This document shows, one piece after another, positions 63,724 through 64,000 of a stretch of 64,000 bases of DNA. The position numbers and the translations under genes are program-made. The notes beneath the pieces are model-generated. The model did no database searches. It was not told where the DNA came from and worked only from the letters and a program-made list of their open reading frames with translations. The stretch comes from a bacterium SCSIO 12827 (GTDB lineage: Bacteria > Pseudomonadota > Alphaproteobacteria > Rhodospirillales > Casp-alpha2), in NCBI GenBank assembly GCA_024397995.1, contig CP073746.1:1116001-1180000 (forward strand), given 5' to 3'. Each line of letters starts with the position of its first letter. Position 1 is the stretch's first letter.

Positions 63724-64000
63724 ATGGCCGCCGAACAAATGACAATTGACGCGACCGGCGGGGATATTTCGCCCGAGGTGTCGCCACGCACGACCATTGC
63801 CGTCCGGTTCTTCGGTTGGGCGGTGCTGTCTGCGCTGCTTGTTTTCTTGATCAATAACTACCTTACCTTCTGGCATGGCTGGCCGGGCGAGGGGGCCGCG
63901 CTGCAGCTTGGCCTGCACGGTGCCGCAACCCAATCGTCGCCGCTCGCCTGGGTGCAGTTGCTTGCTTACGTCGCCGGCATTGCCGCCGCGGCGATCTATA
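63724..64000 (+). CDS. TRAP transporter small permease subunit, truncated by window edge
   Basis: The reading frame starts at ATG 63724 (MAAEQMTIDATGGDISPEVS) and is open to the window end (92 codons). After a hydrophilic N-terminus come a hydrophobic helix (FFGWAVLSALLVFLINNYLTF) and the start of a second (WVQLLAYVAGIAAAAIY), as in DctQ-type subunits. The position after a DctP gene supports this. The large permease should follow outside. Confidence 0.8.
   Translation, partial: MAAEQMTIDATGGDISPEVSPRTTIAVRFFGWAVLSALLVFLINNYLTFWHGWPGEGAALQLGLHGAATQSSPLAWVQLLAYVAGIAAAAIY

Noticed and set aside
1-64000. CRISPR arrays, insertion sequences, phage genes, toxin-antitoxin pairs
   Set aside because: Looked for repeats with regular spacers, transposase or integrase motifs and small toxin-like gene pairs; none seen.

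Overview
The window is a GC-rich chromosomal segment of an alphaproteobacterium, most likely a Rhodospirillales-type marine or freshwater relative of Magnetospirillum/Thalassospira. The signs are a divK-pleD pair, an rluD-rpoH pair, the block pyrB-pyrC'-plsY-dprA-topA-rnr-ctp-rpmG, gatCAB, and several TRAP transporters. There is no plasmid, phage, integrase, IS element or CRISPR signal. Identifications rest on reading motifs and overall protein resemblance; no database search was run.

Left part (1-36 kb), mainly housekeeping. A 5'-truncated rluD with an AT-rich 3' end is followed by rpoH. A minus-strand run carries a predicted periplasmic protein, hisZ, purA, a tail-anchored pseudokinase and a small membrane protein. 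Then come a Crp/Fnr regulator, divK and pleD, and the minus-strand block rpmG, S41 peptidase, rnr, topA, dprA. An emrAB-type efflux pair and an AT-rich stretch sit between dprA and plsY. plsY is followed by a dihydroorotase-like gene that has lost metal-ligand residues, then pyrB, a truncated PAS fragment and ruvX. Next are an SH3-domain exported protein, a TorF-type porin behind a perfect FNR/FixK box, gatCAB and a GNAT acetyltransferase. A histidine kinase with a periplasmic NMT1/THI5-like domain is divergent from a short operon-like run: a bacterial cereblon-type CULT protein, a SelW/Rdx thioredoxin-like protein and a HAD phosphatase-like protein.

Middle part (36.5-46 kb), accessory catabolism. 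A D-aminoacylase-like amidohydrolase, a 6PGDH-fold dehydrogenase and an Ldh-family dehydrogenase converge on an iclR-TAXI-TRAP-tauD operon. The IclR gene is divergent from an SDR dehydrogenase across a palindromic operator. The substrate is unknown.

Right part (46-64 kb). mlaA, a TauE/SafE permease, a GST, a YbaK-type deacylase and a Cache chemoreceptor lead to tRNA-Ser(GCT) with a terminator. A second IclR/TauD pair follows with a striking inverted-repeat operator, then a nuclease-fold protein and an ArsR-SRPBCC pair with a palindromic operator. Next is a three-gene AtuA/DUF1446 - metallo-beta-lactamase-fold - DUF4387 cluster. A Fur-box-controlled FecI-FecR-TonB receptor system follows, and the window ends inside a DctP-type TRAP operon.

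The best candidates for undescribed biology are the CULT-Rdx-HAD run beside the NMT1 kinase (33-36.5 kb), the AtuA-MBL-DUF4387 cluster (55.3-58 kb), and the pseudokinase/membrane-protein pair (1.9-4.7 kb).
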